Under the pieces are notes generated by a model. The model had not been told where the DNA came from, ran no database searches, and worked only from the letters and a program-made list of their open reading frames with translations. Made by a program: the position numbers and the translations under genes. From Planctomycetota bacterium (GTDB taxonomy: Bacteria; Planctomycetota; JAJSAM01), in the NCBI GenBank assembly GCA_029932425.1, contig JAOZQC010000245.1:1-5746 (forward strand): 5,746 bases of DNA, read 5' to 3'. Below, in pieces: positions 5,744 through 5,746 of this stretch (positions are counted from its first letter, which is position 1; every line of letters begins with the position of its first letter).

Positions 5744-5746
5744 GGC

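Noticed and set aside
1..5746. tRNA, rRNA, CRISPR, insertion sequence or attachment site
   Set aside because: I saw no regularly spaced repeats, no terminal inverted repeats with a transposase, and no cloverleaf-like segment in the short gaps between genes.

Overview
The window is GC-rich, gene-dense bacterial DNA. Hand counts on sampled lines give about 60% G+C at the left edge and about 75% in the ATPase gene. Third codon positions are mostly G or C, Shine-Dalgarno sequences are AAGGAGG-like, and all supported genes lie on the + strand with short gaps or overlaps. Nothing here fixes the taxon. A high-GC bacterium, possibly from an uncultured lineage, is as far as the sequence goes.

Layout. 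(1) Positions 1-450 are the 3' end of a polytopic membrane protein gene whose start lies outside the window. (2) 30 bases later (481-2247) comes a 588-residue double ABC ATPase of the oligopeptide/dipeptide (DppD-DppF, YejF) type. No permease or binding-protein gene is visible beside it. (3) A 146-base gap up to the next start codon (2248-2393) holds a probable -10 element, a strong hairpin and a good ribosome binding site. (4) Positions 2394-5698 form a compact five-gene run, here called A to E, with junctions of +14, +3, -4 and +4 bases. It ends at a GC-rich hairpin close to the window edge.

The A-E run is the main point of interest. A (2394-3242) and C (3935-4762) each look like an alpha/beta domain held by a membrane helix at each end. 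B (3257-3931) and D (4759-5490) are polytopic membrane proteins with about six helices each. E (5495-5698) is a 67-residue soluble protein. A resembles proteins I recall under the label DUF6754; the others I know only as conserved hypothetical membrane proteins. The simplest reading is an uncharacterised inner-membrane complex of A, B, C and D with E as an accessory. No biochemical role can be assigned from sequence alone.

The truncated gene at the left edge is a clear paralogue of D: 38 of 54 residues are identical over an ungapped C-terminal block. The ATPase gene is therefore flanked by two D-type genes. A second A-D-like cluster may lie just upstream of the window.
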